Positions 13,621 through 24,451 of a stretch of DNA of 64,000 nt are shown piece by piece. The position numbers and the translations under genes were made by a program. The notes beneath the pieces are model-generated. The model was not told where the DNA came from, searched no databases, and worked only from the letters and a program-made list of their open reading frames with translations. How positions within the stretch are numbered: the first letter of the stretch is position 1; each line of letters starts with the position of its first letter. Source of the stretch: Macrobrachium rosenbergii (Eukaryota; Arthropoda; Malacostraca; Decapoda; Palaemonidae); contig NC_089756.1 of NCBI RefSeq assembly GCF_040412425.1, positions 1,497,498 through 1,561,497 on the forward strand, given 5' to 3'.

Positions 13621-14107
13621 GCCACAGGCTGTTCATTTTACCTCCCCTGAAGTTTTCACCAGTAGCGAGTTTTATTGATTCCATGTTTTTCGTAGATTCT
13701 GGTATTCAAAGAAATTTTATAATAACATGTTTTTCTTATGCTTAGTGTAATTTACCCCAATTGGTGTTAAAATATGTGAAAAGTAAAAAAATTATCCAGC
13801 GTGCATCCGAAAACAAGCTCCTGTCGTTGGCTTCAGCGGGTGTTGTTATTAAATTTAGACTTACCATCACAATACTTTATAGTCTCTTTATTCGTTAACA
13901 TTATTTATCGACTAAACATATACCTGATGGAGAAATTTAGGTTAGTAAATAAGTTTAGATTCACATTACTTGGTAATTATTTGAAAACAATGATGCTATT
14001 CGGACAAAATACTTGCAACCAATCAGCTAGCAGGAAACTCTTCCGAGCTAAAAGGACACCCCTGCGATTGAGTGCGAATGCGCCTCGGTAAAAAAACAAA
14101 CTGAGTT
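13621..14107 (-). repeat. Right terminal inverted repeat of the TA element
   Basis: Starts at GCCACAGGCTG and ends at AAACTGAGTT. It is the inverted partner of 12149-12634. The two arms differ mainly by single-base changes, such as CGCATTC against CGCATTTG near the tips. Confidence 0.88.
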
Positions 14108-14567
14108 TAGGTGGCTATCCCTGCAGCCATGCATTGAAAGACTTTTACTTTCTTGGAAAGCTTTAAGTTCTTATTTCTTGAGCAGACCAACTGAGTGCTC
14201 TAAACAATTACTTCAACTTCTTAGAATAGATAATGATTCTACAGAAATTTCTGAGCTTATTGAAATTTATTTGCTATTCTCGCAGCATGTTATGGAGATA
14301 TTTAAATCAGCCGTTCAAGAACTGGAGCAGAATGAAACTTCAGCAGCAGATGTTTTCATTATTTTGGCTGATTTAAGAAATAAGTTAAAATCCCGATATG
14401 ATGAAAAATCCCTTGGGTATCAAGTTCACCAACTCCTTTAAAATGTAGATACTACTGAAGCTCAAGGGACAACTGAAGACTTTAGATTATTTCTTATATC
14501 GTGACTAACATATTTGGAAAAAAGAATCGACTTTAATGAAGATTCAGCATTTGGAAAGTTATCAAAT
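14108..14567 (+). pseudogene. hAT-family transposase gene, middle part
   Basis: Resumes the frame broken at 12148 with RWLSLQPCIERLLLSW (14110-14157), a conserved hAT segment, then a helical stretch to about 14441 where a stop occurs. The remaining bases to 14567 are AT-rich and lead into the LTR retrotransposon that interrupts the gene a second time. Confidence 0.82.
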
Positions 14568-14730
14568 TGTAGGATGGTTGATTGTATGTGATGTATGTTG
14601 TCAGGAGGAGAGCGGAATTGGCGCCAATGTTTCCCGCGCACCTGCACTTCACTGGCAGTCACACCTCTGTACTGATTGGATGTGTAATAAAGCACTGGAG
14701 TGTCCCACTGGTTTCCTTCTGCCTCTAACA
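14568..14730 (+). repeat. 5' LTR
   Basis: 163 bases, TG...CA ends, with AATAAA near its 3' third (about 14686-14691). It carries CCCGCGCACC where the 3' LTR has CCCACACACC. Confidence 0.95.
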
Positions 14731-14765
14731 TGGCGCAGTGAGTAGGGTCCTGTAAAAGGATAAGG

Positions 14766-17700
14766 ATGTCTACACCAGAGAGACCATCTTTCACGACAAG
14801 GAGGGCACAATGATCCTCCAGGGGTGGCCACAGTACTCCCGTTGGAGTGGCACCAAGATCACCAGCTCTTCAGCATGTAGTTGCCGAAGTGCGAGATGCG
14901 CTGCAAGCCCTTAATGACCGCTTGGCTACAATGGCGAGTGGCTTGTGTCTACAGAGCAGCCCCAGGGCCCCAGCCCCACCACTACCAGAGAAGTGTGCTT
15001 TGGAAATGTCGTCGGCCTCCTTCAGGACTTGGAAGCGGTCCATGACACAGTGGCTTAGGCTATACAAGCTTCAACCAACGGGTGCAGTTCAACACATTAG
15101 GCTTCACTGCACCCCAGAGTTGCAACGTACACTGGATGCCAGGTATAGCGATGCACAGTGGGCTAATTTGTCTCCAGAAGGGGCTTTGGATGCTATGGGG
15201 GCCATGGTTCTGCGTGCTTCGAACCAGGCCGTGCATTGGGCTGAGTTTTTTGTGTATATGCAAGGACGTGAGGAGTCAATTAGTGAATATTTTGCAAAGT
15301 GCTCGCAAAAAGCAATGGATTGTGGCTTCCAGTGTCCTAGCTGTCATAGCGATTTGTCCAAATATATGCTTATTAGGAAGCTTTTGGTAGGTCTAAGGGA
15401 TGAGATATTGAAAAGAGACCTCTATAGGTCGTGTGATTCCATTTGTAGTGTAGATGCCTTAAGGGCAGTGTGTGCGACATATGAGGCAGCCTGCAAAGAT
15501 GCTTCCATGCCCCAGCATGACACATGGCATCAAGAGCCACGTGCAGCCGATGTGGAGACAGACCCCAGCCCCCCTGAGTGTGCAGCGGTGAAGAGCGGTG
15601 TGAGGTCCTCAGTTTCCACCAGTGCTCGTATGTGTGGAAACTGTGGAGTGCAGCATGAGCCAAGGAAGGTGTTGTGCCTGGCGAGAAATAGTGTTTGTCA
15701 TGGCTGTCAGAAAATTGGCCACTTGAAACGGTTCTGTAAGAGCAAGAAGAAGATGGTGAGTGATGCCCCTGCTTTGTCAGTAACACTGGGAGCAGTCACC
15801 GCCAGGGTACAACCCAGTGTGCAGCCTACTATACAAGTGATAGTGTCCTCATCAGTGCATGGGCCTAGGCCTAAGGGTCACAAGCCTGTACAGGCTGTGG
15901 TAGACACCCAAGTGTGTGTTGCAGGCCCCACCTTGCTGTCGACCCTCATTGAAAGACCTGCCCTTTCACAACACTGCCGGGGCCTACGTGATGTTGCCAA
16001 TGTTCGATTGGAGTGTATGGGGACTACCCCTCTTCGCATTCGGTACAGTGCCAGGACAACCGTCCAAGAAGTGTACTTCATCAAGTCTGCAAGGTCTTTC
16101 TTCCTTTCATTGGCTGCTTGTAAGGACCTTGGCCTCGTGCCCCAGTCCTTTCCCCACCACCTACCAGTGTCAGCGATCCTCACACTGGAGCATGAGGTCC
16201 CCACACCCATTGGGCCATCCCTGCCTAAGCCCTCATCCATGCCCTTTCCACCAGTGGAGGAGAACGTCCCAGAGTTGGAGCAGTGGCTCTTGCGCCATTT
16301 TTCGTCATCAACTTTCAATACAGAGAGGGAGCCCCTCCCAGTCATGGAGGGCAAGCCGCACCATATTCATCTACTGCCGGGGGCAACCCCCTATGCACGC
16401 CACACCCCAGCATCAGTGCCGAAGCATTGGGAGTCAGAAGTGAAGAAGCAGTTGGACCAGGACATCAAGAAGGGCATCATTGAGGAGGTGCCTACTGGTG
16501 AAGCAACAGAATGGTGTGCGAGGATGGTCATTGTTGCCAAGAGGTCAGGTCAGTCTCGCCGCACTGTGAACTTTCAATGCCTTAATGCCTCCTACAGGAG
16601 AGAGACGCATCACACCATTGCTCCTTTCGACATGATCTCTGGGGTGCCTTTACATTCCTTCAAGACAGTGGCAGATACGCATTGGGGCTTCCACCAGTTG
16701 GAGTTAGATGAAGAGAGCCGCAGACTCACAACGTTTATCACACCCTTGGGGCGTTACCGGTACAGAAGAACGCCCATGGGACACTGTTCAGCTTCAGATG
16801 CCTACACCAAGAGGTTTGATGATGCCATCAAGGACATCCCCCAAAAACACAAATGTGTGGACGATACTCTTCTGTATGACAACAGCGTCGAGGAGGCCTT
16901 CTGGCACACCTATAATTTCTTGGACACGTGTGCCAAAAAGGGCATAACTTTCAAGCCAGAGAAATTCAGTTTCCGCCGAAGAGAAGTGAACTTCGTCGGA
17001 TTCCAGCTGGGATGGGATTCCTACAGGCCCACAGAGGAGAGTCTAGCTGCCGTACGGAGATTCCCTATGCCAGACAACCCCTCTGTCACTGACATCAGGT
17101 CATGGTATGGCTTTGTCAACGAGTTGGCTCCCTTCCTCGCCACTGCCCCGCTGATGTAACCCTTTAGAGACCTCCTGAGGAAGTCTACAAGCAAGAATGT
17201 GTACTGGGATAGCAACCTACAAGGGAGATTCCGCCAAGCACAGGAGGCCATATGCAAGCTGGCCAAGGATGGGCTGGTATACTATGACAAATCCCGACCT
17301 ACAGCGGCTCTAACAGATTGGAGCAGGGATGGGATCGGGTTTGTCATCCTGCAGCAGTACTGTGCTTGTGCCTCGGCTGATGTCCCATTTTGCTGCATGG
17401 GTGGGTGGCGTATCGCCTTATGTGGGAGCCGCCATTTGTCGCAGGCTGAAGCTGGGTATGCTGCTGTTGAGGGAGAAGCCTTAGCTGTCACATGGTGTCT
17501 CAAGAAGGCCAGGCTACTCATGTTGGGCTGCCCCAACTTACTGATCGTGACTGATCACCGCCCGCTGGTCAAGCTCCTGGGTGATAGAGAGCTGAAGGAT
17601 ATACTAAACCCAAGACTCTTCCATCTCAAGGAGAAGACCCTACAATACAGGTTCCAGGTAAGATACTTGCCAGGAAAGAGGAATTGCACTGCTGACTTCT

Positions 17701-18371
17701 TATCACGCTTCCCTGCTCTCCGTTGTGAACCAGATGACAAGGATTCTGAACTTGAAGAGGATATGACTGCCACCCTTGTTGCTGCTTTGGCCACTGCCCT
17801 TGAACAAGAATGCCTCATGCTGGATGAGGAGAGAGTCAAAGAAGCAGCCTCTAAAGACCCTGTGTACCAGCTGCTGGCAGCTAAAGTTGCAGTAAATGAC
17901 TGGCGCCCGCAGAAGGCACAGGAGGTGGCCTGCCTACGTCAGTTCTACTCAGATAGGGACAGGTTATCTATGGTAGAAGACCTGATAGTCTACACTTACG
18001 AGCAAGGATGCCCACGTCTGCTCATCACAGAGGAACTTCACCGTCAAGTCATTACAGGCCTTCATGCAGGACATCAGGTGGTAGACTCCATGCTCCGGAG
18101 GGCTAGACAATCGGTTTACTGGCCAGGGATGGAAGGCGACCTGCAGAGCCACAGGGATGGATGTGCCTCTTGTGATGTACATGCTCCATCACAACCTGCT
18201 GAACCATTAGTACTCACACCACCCCAGAATACCCATTCCAGTCGACAGTGGTGGACATGCTACAGCTGGAGGGCCATATGTACATGGCCTATGCAGACTG
18301 GCTCACCGGGTGGCTGGAAGTGGCACACTTCCCACATGGTACAACGTCATCAAGAATTATATCAGTTTTGA
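14766..18371 (+). pseudogene. Gag-pol of the LTR retrotransposon: gag, protease, RT, RNase H, integrase start
   Basis: One frame runs from ATG 14766 through in-frame TGA 14811 and TAA 17157 to about 18215, where the frame shifts. Long open stretches are 14847-17156 and 17160-18371. In order: gag with a CCHC knuckle (CHGCQKIGHLKRFC, about 15696-15737); a protease region where the usual DTG triad is DTQ (about 15902); RT with PMGHCSASDAY and CVDD in place of YxDD (about 16854-16865); RNase H (about 17280-17650); and the HHCC zinc domain of integrase (about 18040-18175). The first stop falls 15 codons after the ATG, so the real start may lie further down in some copies. Confidence 0.9.
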
Positions 18372-19108
18372 GGACATACTTCACAAGATGGGGAGCACCA
18401 GAGCTAATCTCGACAGATGGGGGCACAAACCTCATTAGTGAAGAGACCACATCATTCTTTAGAAAATGGGGTGTTACAGTATGCCTGTCGTCAGCCCATT
18501 ACCCCCAGTCTAACGGAAGGGCCGAAGCAGCAGTCAAGACTGCCAAGAGGATCATCAGGTCTAACATAGGCAAAGGAGGCAGCCTCGATTGCAACAAGGC
18601 ATCCCTGGCAATTCTTCAGTACCTCAATACACTCCCTAAGGGGTTTGACAAGTCCCCAGCACAGCTCACTATTGGCAGGCAGCTCAGAGATGGAGTGCCA
18701 ACACCCAGACAGCATTACAAGGTGGAGAGACACTGGGATGAGATAATTCAGCAGAGGGAGCTACGAATGGCAGAGTCCCAAGAGGAGACCCCACCACCTA
18801 CTGGTGCCAGGGAGGTTCTACCCCTGGTTGTAGGCTGCAGGGTAAGAGTGCAGGATCCTGTAACCAAAACCTGGGACCGATCTGGGTTGGTAGTGGAGTC
18901 TAAGGGCCACCGACAGTATCTCATTAGGCTGGATGGAAGCGGTCGGGTGTCACTTAGAAACAGGAAGCACCTGAAAGTGTTAAAACGGCAGCCCCCAACG
19001 TCCTCAGCCATTCCCCCACGCCCAGAACCCGCTCCACCTCGTCCAAAAAGGCACACAGTGCAACCCTCATGGATGGGCAAGTATGTCATGGGTGATATTG
19101 AGCGTTAA
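18215..19108 (+). pseudogene. Integrase core and C-terminus of the LTR retrotransposon
   Basis: Continues the polyprotein in a different frame after a shift near 18215 (best open from 18248). It has the D,D,E core: VVDMLQL (about 18246), STDGGTN (about 18412) and SNGRAEAAV (about 18510). A basic, Pro-rich tail follows that ends with a stop at 19108. A one-base change separates it from the upstream frame. Confidence 0.88.
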
Positions 19109-19417
19109 CCCATGCTTGTGCTTGTGTCACCTTGTACAGTTACATTTTGTTGTCCCTCATGCTCATTTTATCTTTTGTTTTCAGTAAGCTGAATTGGATA
19201 GAAATTCTGTTGTGCAAACATATTTTATGTATGTACTATATATTGTAGCCTGCATGTCCTTGTATGTTGTGACACTCAGTGTTAACCAATACTTTTGTCC
19301 TATGGGGATCTTCCTTTTACAGTTTTCTTTGTCTATATATATGTATTTAATACATATTTACTTATTATTTTCATTTAATATTATGCCATTCTGCCATGCC
19401 ATAATCTTAGGGGGGGG
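19109..19417 (+). other. 3' untranslated part and polypurine tract of the LTR retrotransposon
   Basis: About 300 bases of AT-rich sequence without coding motifs, ending in A followed by eight G (19409-19417), the polypurine tract that primes plus-strand synthesis, immediately before the 3' LTR. Confidence 0.85.
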
Positions 19418-19580
19418 TGTAGGATGGTTGATTGTATGTGATGTATGTTGTCAGGAGGAGAGCGGAATTGGCGCCAATGTTTCCCACACACCTGCACTTC
19501 ACTGGCAGTCACACCTCTGTACTGATTGGATGTGTAATAAAGCACTGGAGTGTCCCACTGGTTTCCTTCTGCCTCTAACA
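19418..19580 (+). repeat. 3' LTR
   Basis: 163 bases, 161 identical to the 5' LTR. Both differences read as CG in the 5' copy and CA in the 3' copy, the pattern left by methylated-CpG deamination. Confidence 0.95.
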
Positions 19581-20062
19581 CAAGTCTAAGTTTGTTAAGA
19601 AATTCCTTCCCAAAATATCAGAAATTTGTAGAAATTGTAGATTTGAAGTTGAAAGACAGGCTTAATTTGGACATGGATAGCCTCTTTGATGAAGTTTCAA
19701 TAATTCAATAAAGTTTCAGAAAGATTCAAAGTTCTGAACTGTTTGCAGAATGCAAAACAACAGGCAGCAAATGGCACATGATTTTAAAAAGTGCTAATCA
19801 TAAGTGCGTCAATATATTTTAAAAAGTTTCATTTGCGCTTTCAATCCCTGGAACATCAGCATACTGTGAACGCATTTTTAGTGTAATGTCATCTAAATGG
19901 CGAAATGAAAGAAACAGATGCTCCGTAGAACTAATGAAAAGTGAACTTTTCATATACTTTAACTTGAAGGACACTTGTCGGGAATTTTCGGAAAAAATAA
20001 AACATGATCCACAATTGCTGAAGTTCGCCAAAAGTCAGAACAAATATAACTTTAAAAACTAG
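19581..20062 (+). pseudogene. hAT-family transposase gene, 3' part with dimerisation domain
   Basis: Resumes the hAT gene after the LTR element. From about 19830 an uninterrupted frame gives SIPGTSAYCERIFSVMSSKW and continues to a TAG stop at 20060-20062; this is the hAT C-terminal dimerisation domain. The stretch 19581-19830 has lost its frame. At 20172-20188 the sequence GTCAGTTGGCAACCCTA resembles the inverted end typical of hAT elements, but no partner was found on the left. Confidence 0.82.
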
Positions 20063-20335
20063 AAGCTTGTGTAAAGGTATGGTCAAAGTATATTCAAACT
20101 TGTGGATACACTTAAACCTTAATTTTAAGAAATATGGTTACATTTCTAATTATTGTCCTTTATTGAAATTTGTCAGTTGGCAACCCTAAGTAGTGCACCC
20201 TTCCGGATCACCATCTCGGATGACACATAAAGCAGTGTTATGATAATCAAGAAGAACCGCATGTTTGTATCTGTAAGAATAAGCCTTACCAGCTATTCTA
20301 TATACCTGAGGTATTTTAATGTTAACATATATTGT

Positions 20336-21277
20336 TTATATATAACAGTTCAACACTACATAAATATATCTTTTTCTTAAGCTGTATTTGTTATTTATTG
20401 GTTCCTGTTTATCTTCTTTCAATAATTCAACTGTTCTTTTATTGGACCAAGCGTCTGTTTTTATTACCTTTACATGATTGTTATGAACAATTCTTTCTTT
20501 TAAATCACTCTCACTTATGATCTTTAGCTTATTTAATTTTAACACTTCTAATACCCTATAAGGACCATGAAACTTTGGTGATGCTTTTACATTTAGACCT
20601 TCTGGAATATGATTCTGAACATATACCTGAGCACCTACTACAATTTTTGGTTTAGCTGTATTTTTGTCATAGTACTTTGCTTGGACACTCTGAGCTTCCT
20701 TAAGCCTAGTCCTCGTCTGTTTGATCGTTTCATACGTACGTCTAGTTTTCCAGGCAATATAGTCATCGTAGTTATAAGTATGTCGGGGTGGTGTGGCATC
20801 ATCTAGTAACGTATTTGGTAGTCTCTTCTCGTATCCGTATAACAAGTAGTGTGGTGATTCTCCTACTGTCTCATTTACAGTATTGTTTATAGTAAACTGT
20901 ACGTCTTCCAAAGCTAAATCCCAGTCTTCTGTATTAGGTTTAACTAAAGATTTCAGGATATCCTTTATTTTACGATTTGTTCTTTCTACTGCTCCATTTG
21001 AACTTGGTTTATATGCTGTTATTTGACGTTTATTTATCTCATAAAATTCACGTAATTTTCCTAAAAGTTCACCAGTAAATTCTGCTGCGTTATCAGAAAG
21101 AAGAACTTGTGGACATGAATGTCTCGTAATAATTCTAGATTTAAAAGCTTCTGCTACTGTAATTGCATCTCTATTTCTTACTGGTACAATCTCTACATAG
21201 CTTGTTAGATAGTCTAAAAAGACTAATATTTGTTTATTTCCCCTAACAGTGGTAGGAAATGGACCTAAAAAGTCCAT
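20336..21277 (-). pseudogene. Gypsy integrase
   Basis: Open for 313 codons. The D,D,E core is visible: the first Asp in LVFLDYLTSYVE, the second in LLSDNAAEF, and the Glu in NGAVERTNRK. A C-terminal GPYRVL-type barrel region follows. Preceded by an HHCC zinc domain in another frame (about 21364-21480), so it is separated from the rest of pol by a frameshift near 21340. This copy serves as an internal reference for the integrase fragment at 31267. Confidence 0.92.
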
Positions 21278-21363
21278 TGAAATAACTTGAAATGGATTCA
21301 GCTCCGATGGGTATTTTTCAAGTATAGCTTTTGGATTTACGTTACCTTTATTTCTATTACAAA

Positions 21364-22560
21364 CTACACAATTTTGTACAAAGTTCTTGGTATCTTCACT
21401 GCAATGGGGCCAAAATAATTTCTGGTTATGATTCTACTTGTCTTTTTGATTCTAGGATGTCCAGCTAACTTGTATGAGTGGGTTAGTTCTAAAACTTCTC
21501 TGATTAATGTTTTTGGGATATATAGACGAGAATAACCATTCTTCTCTGTTGGTCTTTTATATAATAAACCATTGATTAAAACAAAATCAGGTTTTAAAGA
21601 TTCATCTGTCATTAGTTGTCCTATTATATGCCTGATTTCTGTATCCATCCCTTGTTGTATTTGTACTCTTTCTAAGTCTAAGTCTACTACTTGACAGCTA
21701 AAACAAAAAGTATTAGTGGTAATACATTTCTCTGTTTCTTCTTGGGATCTGGATAATGCATCTGCTAGTGTATTAAATTTTCCTGGGATATATCTGAATT
21801 CTGGGGCAAATTCTAGCACACTGATGAACCATCTATTGAATTTCATGTTATTTGTAAAAGTTCTCTTCTTAAACAAATCACAAATTGGTTTGTGATCAGT
21901 AAGTACATTGACTTTATGTCCTAAGATTATGTGTCTAAATTTCCTTAGACCCCAGTATAATGCTAAACATTCTCTTTCTATTGTACTATAATTTCTCTCT
22001 GCAGCATTTAAGACTCTACTGGCATAATATACTGCTCTCATTCTTGTTTTGTCCTTTTGTAATAATACAGCCCCCAGCCCGGTACTTGAGGCATCACAGG
22101 CTAAGTAAAAGTCTTTGGAGAAATCTGGGTAGACTAATACAGGATTCCTGGTCATTTTACTCTTTAGTGTTTGGAAGGCTGTCTCTTGTTCTTTATTCCA
22201 TTCATATTTGACATCTTTCTTCGTTAATTCTGTTAATGGTTTGGCTATTGTAGCAAAACCTTTAATGAAAGGTCTATAGTAGCCTACCATTCCTAGGAAT
22301 CGTCTCAATGCTTTCAAATTTGTAGGAGCTGGATATTCAACTATTACTTTTATCTTGCCTGCTTGCATTCGCAGACCATCTTCACTAATTACATGTCCTA
22401 AGTATTCCAAGGATTTCATTGAGAACTGACATTTCTTTAATTTGATTTTTAATCCTGCTCTTCTTAATCTTTCTAGGACTATTTCTAAAGTTTTGAGGTG
22501 ACTTTCTTAATCTTTGCTAAAAATGATAACATCATCTAAGTAAACTGCAACATTTTCTAT
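21364..22560 (-). pseudogene. Gypsy RT (palm end) and RNase H
   Basis: The catalytic VYLDDV of RT is at 22528-22545, in frame with the 351-codon open stretch that starts at 22419, but a TAA at about 22507 lies between them. Downstream are LEYLGHVIS, LRRFLGMVGYYRPFI, the RNase H segment with YLACDASSTGLGAVL and VLTDHKPI, and the start of the HHCC domain (HSYKLAGHPRIKKTS). The Cys pair of that domain is lost beyond the stop at 21364. Confidence 0.9.
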
Positions 22561-22711
22561 ATCCCCTAGTATTTGAAGCATTAATCTAACAAACGTTAAA
22601 GGAGCCGAAGTGAGTCCAAATAGCATGACTTCAAATTGCAAGTGTTCTTTATGTGTGCTGAAGGCTGTGTATGGTTTCGACTCTTCGTCTAAAGGTACTT
22701 GCCAGTATCCA

Positions 22712-24358
22712 CTAAGTAAATCTAAAGATGAAAATATCCTTGCACCTCCTAATTGAGCAAAACATATCTTGAATCACTGGCATTGGCATTCTATCGGGGA
22801 TGGTGTTGGAGTTTAACTTTCTATAATCTATCACAAGTCTCCAATTTCCATCTTTCTTTGGAACAAGTAGTAATGGAGAATTATATGAAGATTTAGAAGG
22901 AATGACTACCCCATCTTTCTTCACTTCTTCTATCAAATTATCAACTATGGGTCTTTGGCTTATTGGTAATCTGTAATTAGGATTAAAGAATGGTTTTGTT
23001 CCATCATCTAATACACTTTTATGTCTTAGGACATTTGTTCTACCTAATTTATCTCCTTCTATAGCTATTACATCTCTGTATTTTTCTAATACCTGAATTA
23101 ATATTTTATCTTTGTTTTCTGGAAAATCTGTTTTATTCACTTCTTTGCTTAATTCAGATCTTTGACCAGTTACAGAGAAAAATGCTTTTTCCTCTAATGT
23201 TAGTAATGGATTGTTGATAGGTATTCCTTTACAAAAGACAATGCCTGCATATAGTGTTAGTTTGTTATCTGAGTAGTTCTGGACATAAACTTCACAAGTA
23301 TCACTCTTCATGTGGACTAAAGAATTATCCATCCTGACAAATTCTGGTAACTCTTCATTTAGCAAAAGAACGTCTTTAACTTCTATCTCTTTTGCCCTTA
23401 GATGTATTTTTGTTAAACACTTTGGATGCAAAATTACCTGTCTGTTTAGTATAAATTGTACTTTATTATGATCAGTGCTTACACAACATATTTCTTCATC
23501 TTTTATCTCTGCAAAGTAACAATGCTCTGTATCTACACTAGTTTCTTCAGTTACTGCTATTATATCATTTATATCTACTTTATTTATTTTGTTTAACAAC
23601 AGTACCTCATTTACTAATTTCCCTTCATTATCACAACTGATTACTACATTGCTATAATTATCCGTATTTATCTCTGCATATTTATCATCACAGACATCTT
23701 GTTCCTCGTCATATTCAGAACACTGGGGATCACCTTTATTTATTTCTGGGTTATTTCTTTCTTTGGAGGATATAATTTCTGGATGTGCACATCTTCCGTT
23801 TTTAGTCTGTAACTGTGGGAATTCCTCATTTATAATCCTTTCCATTTTATTTTGATTGTTCTCTTGATGATAATTTATTTTATGTATGTCTTTCTCGCTT
23901 GTTGAAGTCGTCTCAGACGAATTGATCAGATTTGGGTGAAGCTTTTCTTCTTCAAGCGTAAAGCATACGCTTCCTTTATTATCTTGTTTCAGGTTGATTC
24001 TTCCTTCTTTGCGGTCTAGGATGATTCCACATCTCTTCATAAAATTAAATGAGGACAACACCTGTGCGGGAAAAAATCTGTCTTCTAGAACTATAAAACT
24101 TTCAACAGTTTTATGTGACGAAAGGTCTATTTCTAAGTTCACATTCCCTAAACTTTTAATCTGTTTACTCGCTACTCCTTTTATTATTTTGCTTTGACCC
24201 TGAATTAGCATTTCTTTAACGCCCAAGTAATTTGTTAATGTGTGTTTATCAGTTATGCTTACAGTACTACCTGAATCCATAAGGACAGTATATAATTTAT
24301 TCTGTTTTGGAACTTTAATGATAGGTAAATCCTTTCTGATTATTTCTTCTCCATCCAT
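22712..24358 (-). pseudogene. Gypsy protease and RT fingers
   Basis: Open for 548 codons. An aspartic protease active site VLMDSGSTVSI lies near residue 27. A long linker follows, then the RT fingers with KDGNWRLVIDYRKLNSNT and PMPVIQDM near the end. A frame change near 22712-22740 separates it from the YLDD part. Confidence 0.9.
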
Positions 24359-24451
24359 GGAAAATACAACTTCTTTACTCTGTAAATAGGACAGTGCGGA
24401 TGAACCTTCTTGAAGGGACTTTCTTGTGGTATTCTGTGTAGGGATAAATTG

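Larger units (their letters stand above)
12149..14107. mobile_element. TA-flanked DNA element with ~486-bp inverted repeats
   Basis: The element starts TACTCAGTTT and ends AAACTGAGTT, with a TA on each side (12147-12148 and 14108-14109). Removing it and one TA would rejoin the interrupted hAT reading frame (Pro-Thr then Arg-Trp), so both ends are fixed by the host sequence. The terminal inverted repeats run 12149-12634 and 13621-14107. The 986-base interior has only short open frames and no transposase motif. TA duplication fits the Tc1/mariner superfamily; this looks like a non-autonomous member. Confidence 0.88.
14568..19580 (+). mobile_element. Complete Ty3/gypsy-type LTR retrotransposon (broken coding region)
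   Basis: It is bounded by two 163-base LTRs (14568-14730 and 19418-19580) that begin TGTAGG, end CTAACA and differ at only two sites. Flanks are CAAAT on the left and CAAGT on the right, a 4-of-5 match to a target duplication. TGGCGCAGTGAGTAGGG directly after the left LTR is the likely primer-binding site. Gag, protease, RT, RNase H and integrase follow in order. An A plus eight G tract abuts the right LTR. It sits inside the hAT gene, so it is younger than that gene. Two in-frame stops and one frameshift inactivate it. Confidence 0.93.

Noticed and set aside
12902..14091. Transposase inside the TA element
   Set aside because: The longest open frames are under 100 codons, lie partly in the inverted repeats, and contain no DDE or DNA-binding motif.
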